Shown: positions 61,692 to 64,000 of the stretch, in pieces
How positions within the stretch are numbered: position 1 is the stretch's first letter
Layout: every line of letters begins with the position of its first letter
Source of the DNA: Phytophthora colocasiae
Taxonomy: Eukaryota; Oomycota; Peronosporomycetes; Peronosporales; Peronosporaceae
Direction: 5' to 3'
Length of the DNA: 64,000 nt
Assembly: GCA_018806915.1 (NCBI GenBank)
Contig: JAGKQI010000078.1
Span: forward strand, 558,001-622,000
Position numbers and translations under genes: made by a program
Notes under the pieces: generated by a model
Told to the model about the DNA's origin: nothing
The model's database searches: none
The model's input: only the letters and a program-made list of their open reading frames with translations

Positions 61692-62958
61692 TTATTTTTA
61701 TTTTTAGCGGTCAACGCCGAAAGCGCTCAGGGCGAGCTCTGCATCAGCCCCGCATACCGGGCGTGTACCCGGCGGCTCCGGCTGCCGTCCTCGCGATCTA
61801 TACTTTGACTGTATAAGCTTCCTAGTGTTTCCATGCAGTAGATCACAGTCCGGCTATCTGGTTATGCATTTGGTAGAGCTGCTCAGCAGGTCCACATGGT
61901 CGGAGTCTCTGGGTCTCCTTCCTGTCTCTTCAGTTCCTCATCTTGCCGGGTAGCTACAGCACGATGCGGTCCATTCAGATCCAGTAGCTGGATCCTCAGT
62001 TACTGACTAATCCGTAGATTTCGTCATCCAATGTGCAGGATAGTCCTCCGCGTACTCTCAGGCTCATCACTTTCGCTCCTTCACGAATTTCCACAAACGT
62101 TGCAGCACTTTTCTTTCTCGTCCCTTGATCGGCAGGGGTCTGTCGTTGTCTTGGGCACGTGCTCATCTCTTCCTTCGATTCCATCTTGAGGTGTTAAAAT
62201 TAGTCTTTTATTGTCGACACGTCACCTTGGGGCTACGGGCTTCTTGTCGTGTTCTTGTCCGTGCGTCGATGTGTCTTGTCTTCTCCTATCGCCTAGACAG
62301 TCGAGTATTGTAGCGGGAAGACTGTCTGTCGGGTACCTTGCACGCATCCTTCACCTTCGGCTGGGTCGGAGTCCGTGACGTTTGTTATCTTCTTCACGTC
62401 GGTAGATGGTCGGGGTAAATTCCATATGCCGGGTTCTCATACACGTGTGTGCCATCGCAATTTGGTTTTGTAGTGGGGTCTAGGTAGCGAGCGCTGCGGT
62501 GGTCCGCTCGGGCTTCCTATGTTTGTTACTTCTGTCGAAGTTCATGTTGTTCATGTCACGTGCCTGTGCACGACTGTGACGGCACTTCCGGAAAGACTGT
62601 TTGCTTTCCGATGATCCACCTTGTGGTAGGTGCTCTCTTCATCGTCTTCTCATCTTCACCTTCTTCTCATATTTGTACCTACAATCCGGTACACTCGTCG
62701 CCCGTTGGGAACCGTCGCTAAGCCTTCTTGGTCGAATCATGCTGTTAGCTTCGCGCTGTCACTGCATCAGGCTCGTTCTTTGTTCCTGATGTGCTGCACG
62801 GGCCGGCCTTGTATAATGTTGCTGTACTGGTGCTTGTTTTCTTGCTGCGACTCATGCTGCACGACACCCGCGTAGCTACGCGGGTGGCCGAGGGGCCCGC
62901 CAAGTTCCCCCCCTCGGACTTTTGGTTTCACTTGGGCACCTGCGGGTATTTTGGGGAA
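61692..62958 (-). mobile_element. Retroposed insert with A-rich tail and 16-bp target duplication
   Basis: The 16 bases TGTTCAATGACAAGTT occur at 61676-61691 and again at 62959-62974, directly outside the insert. Read on the minus strand, the insert ends in an A-rich tail (AAAAATAAAAATAAAA) at its left side, the hallmark of target-primed reverse transcription by a LINE machinery. The 1.27 kb body has no long frame; a 62-aa frame (about 62184-61996) is the longest. It may be a 5'-truncated LINE 3' end or a large SINE-like element. Confidence 0.75.
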
Positions 62959-63120
62959 TGTTCAATGACAAGTTGACACTGTGATAAACAGGCACAAAGA
63001 AGAACTCGTCCGGGCTTCTTTAGCAGGCTTTTTATCGAACCGAAACCAGAGATCTGATAAGAAGACCAAGAACGCCCCGTTGGGTAGCATTCTTTCTGTG
63101 ATCACTGCAGATCGATAAAT

Positions 63121-63460
63121 GGTAAAGCGACTTGCAATCGTGTTGGCCAATTTGAATACATTTACGTGAACTCGACTACGCATTTTTTAAGCCACACGTG
63201 ACCTTAGATACATTCACCGTCGTTCAATATGTTACCAAACGCACTAACCAGCTTGAGCGACCGACCGTGAATCACTACAGATACCGAAAATGTTACATGT
63301 ATATAATATGACTTTACAAGCATCAACCAGGATGGCATAAATCGTTCCTGCGAGGGCCTTTGTTGTCGCAAATGCGAGGTGCGTTTGTCCTCTGGGTGCG
63401 GACTAATCCCGAGTACTGGAAGCCGGAAATCGAGGAGAGCGGTGTTTATTACTAACAAAA
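63121..63460 (+). pseudogene. Unidentified gene remnant, copy B (decayed duplicate of copy A)
   Basis: Blocks match copy A in the same order: ttcaatatgttaccaaacgc here against ttcaatgtgttgccaaacgc at 60940, then caagcatcaaccagga against caagcattaaccagga at 61352, then atgcgaggtgcgtttgtcct against atgcgaggtgagtttgtcct near 61460. Internal deletions remove much of the middle. No frame survives. Confidence 0.6.
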
Positions 63461-63690
63461 CTATTAAGAATACTAAAGATTTGTTGCTGAACACTATAAA
63501 TCGAAGTGATGACCACTAAAAAAAAGCATAACGGTACATACTTATAAATTGGTAATAGACACATTGCACAACGGTAACATCACCTATCCAACGGATCTCA
63601 GCACTATTTTAAAAGTGTTTGAAACTAACATTGCGTACGGCCAGTAACACCATAAATATTAGACAATTTGGCTCCCCAGAGCTTCTTGGC

Positions 63691-64000
63691 ATGGAAGAGC
63701 CTCCCCCAACGCGCCGCCGAGAGCGTCGGCCATGGCAGGAACTGTGGAGAACTGGAGATAACTTGTCTTTAATGGATTTCACGTCACAACTACCTTCCTT
63801 TTCTACTGACAAAAATGATCTGTTGCGATGCACAATGAACCATGTTGATCGAGAAGAAGACACATTAGCTGCAACATGGCATGAGATGCGCTGCAAGTTA
63901 ACAAAATGTACATCTAACCGGTGTGCAAAGTCCGATAATGCCCCAGGTTTAAAGTGTGAAGCCCGCTACAAGATCCTACAATGCGCAGAAGCTGATTTTA
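63691..64000 (+). CDS. Cys-rich ORF running off the right edge, possibly a transposase N-terminus
   Basis: An ATG at 63691 opens a frame that is unbroken to the window end (at least 103 aa). It begins MEEPPPTRRRERRPWQELW and then has a cluster of Cys (MRCKLTKCTSNRC, LKCEARYKILQCAEA) that could bind zinc. Oomycete MULE and FLYWCH/FAR1-type transposases often start with such modules, but the diagnostic catalytic region would lie outside the window, so the identity is open. Confidence 0.45.
   Translation, partial: MEEPPPTRRRERRPWQELWRTGDNLSLMDFTSQLPSFSTDKNDLLRCTMNHVDREEDTLAATWHEMRCKLTKCTSNRCAKSDNAPGLKCEARYKILQCAEADF

Noticed and set aside
1..64000. CRISPR arrays, bacterial-type operons or rRNA
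   Set aside because: No evenly spaced direct-repeat arrays, Shine-Dalgarno-led gene runs or rRNA-like segments were seen; introns and element types are eukaryotic.

Overview
The window looks like a gene-plus-transposon segment of an oomycete nuclear genome, most likely Phytophthora or a close relative. The evidence is two Crinkler (CRN) effector loci with the LFLAK-type header, short GT-AG introns of about 55-70 bp, an Arb2-FYVE-AGC kinase fusion, and a dense mixture of Harbinger, pogo, Crypton, piggyBac, MULE, hAT, LINE and LTR-type elements. Species cannot be fixed from the sequence alone.

Left part (1-7.2 kb): the 3' end of one CRN gene, a four-exon TPR/cyclic-nucleotide-binding gene, and a second CRN on the minus strand that is broken by a frameshift. 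Next (7.3-13.4 kb) come three DNA transposons with readable ends. A 5.1 kb PIF/Harbinger element (TAA target duplication, 17-bp inverted ends) carries an apparently intact transposase and a Myb-like partner gene. That partner gene is split by a 2.1 kb pogo/Tc1-mariner-like element (TA duplication), which itself holds a tRNA gene with a Pol III terminator. A separate 0.9 kb Harbinger-like element (TTA duplication) follows.

Middle (13.5-33.5 kb): a transposon graveyard. Two nearly identical 1.6 kb units in opposite orientation flank about 6 kb holding the core of a Crypton-like tyrosine recombinase, a dead piggyBac transposase and a fragment of a DOT1-like methyltransferase. After this come a gag-like ORF, a 5'-truncated frameshifted LINE, and an apparently intact five-exon MULE. 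The MULE sits in an exon of a peptidase-C45-type acyltransferase gene, between 12-bp direct repeats.

Right part (33.6-64 kb): mainly host genes. These are a BED/hAT-derived protein, a polytopic membrane protein, a 1,625-aa coiled-coil protein, the Arb2-FYVE-AGC kinase, a SMYD-type SET/MYND protein, a polytopic membrane protein, a membrane-anchored TKL-like pseudokinase, and an unrecognised nuclear-looking protein. Between them lie a hAT remnant with a 47-bp hairpin, a young non-autonomous LTR element (about 280-bp near-identical LTRs, AACTT duplication), a retroposed insert with a 16-bp target duplication, and two copies of a decayed unidentified gene. A Cys-rich ORF runs off the right edge.

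The genes do not form a single pathway. The main story is layered transposition: elements nested in elements and in genes, with several insertions precise enough that the interrupted reading frame can be followed on both sides.
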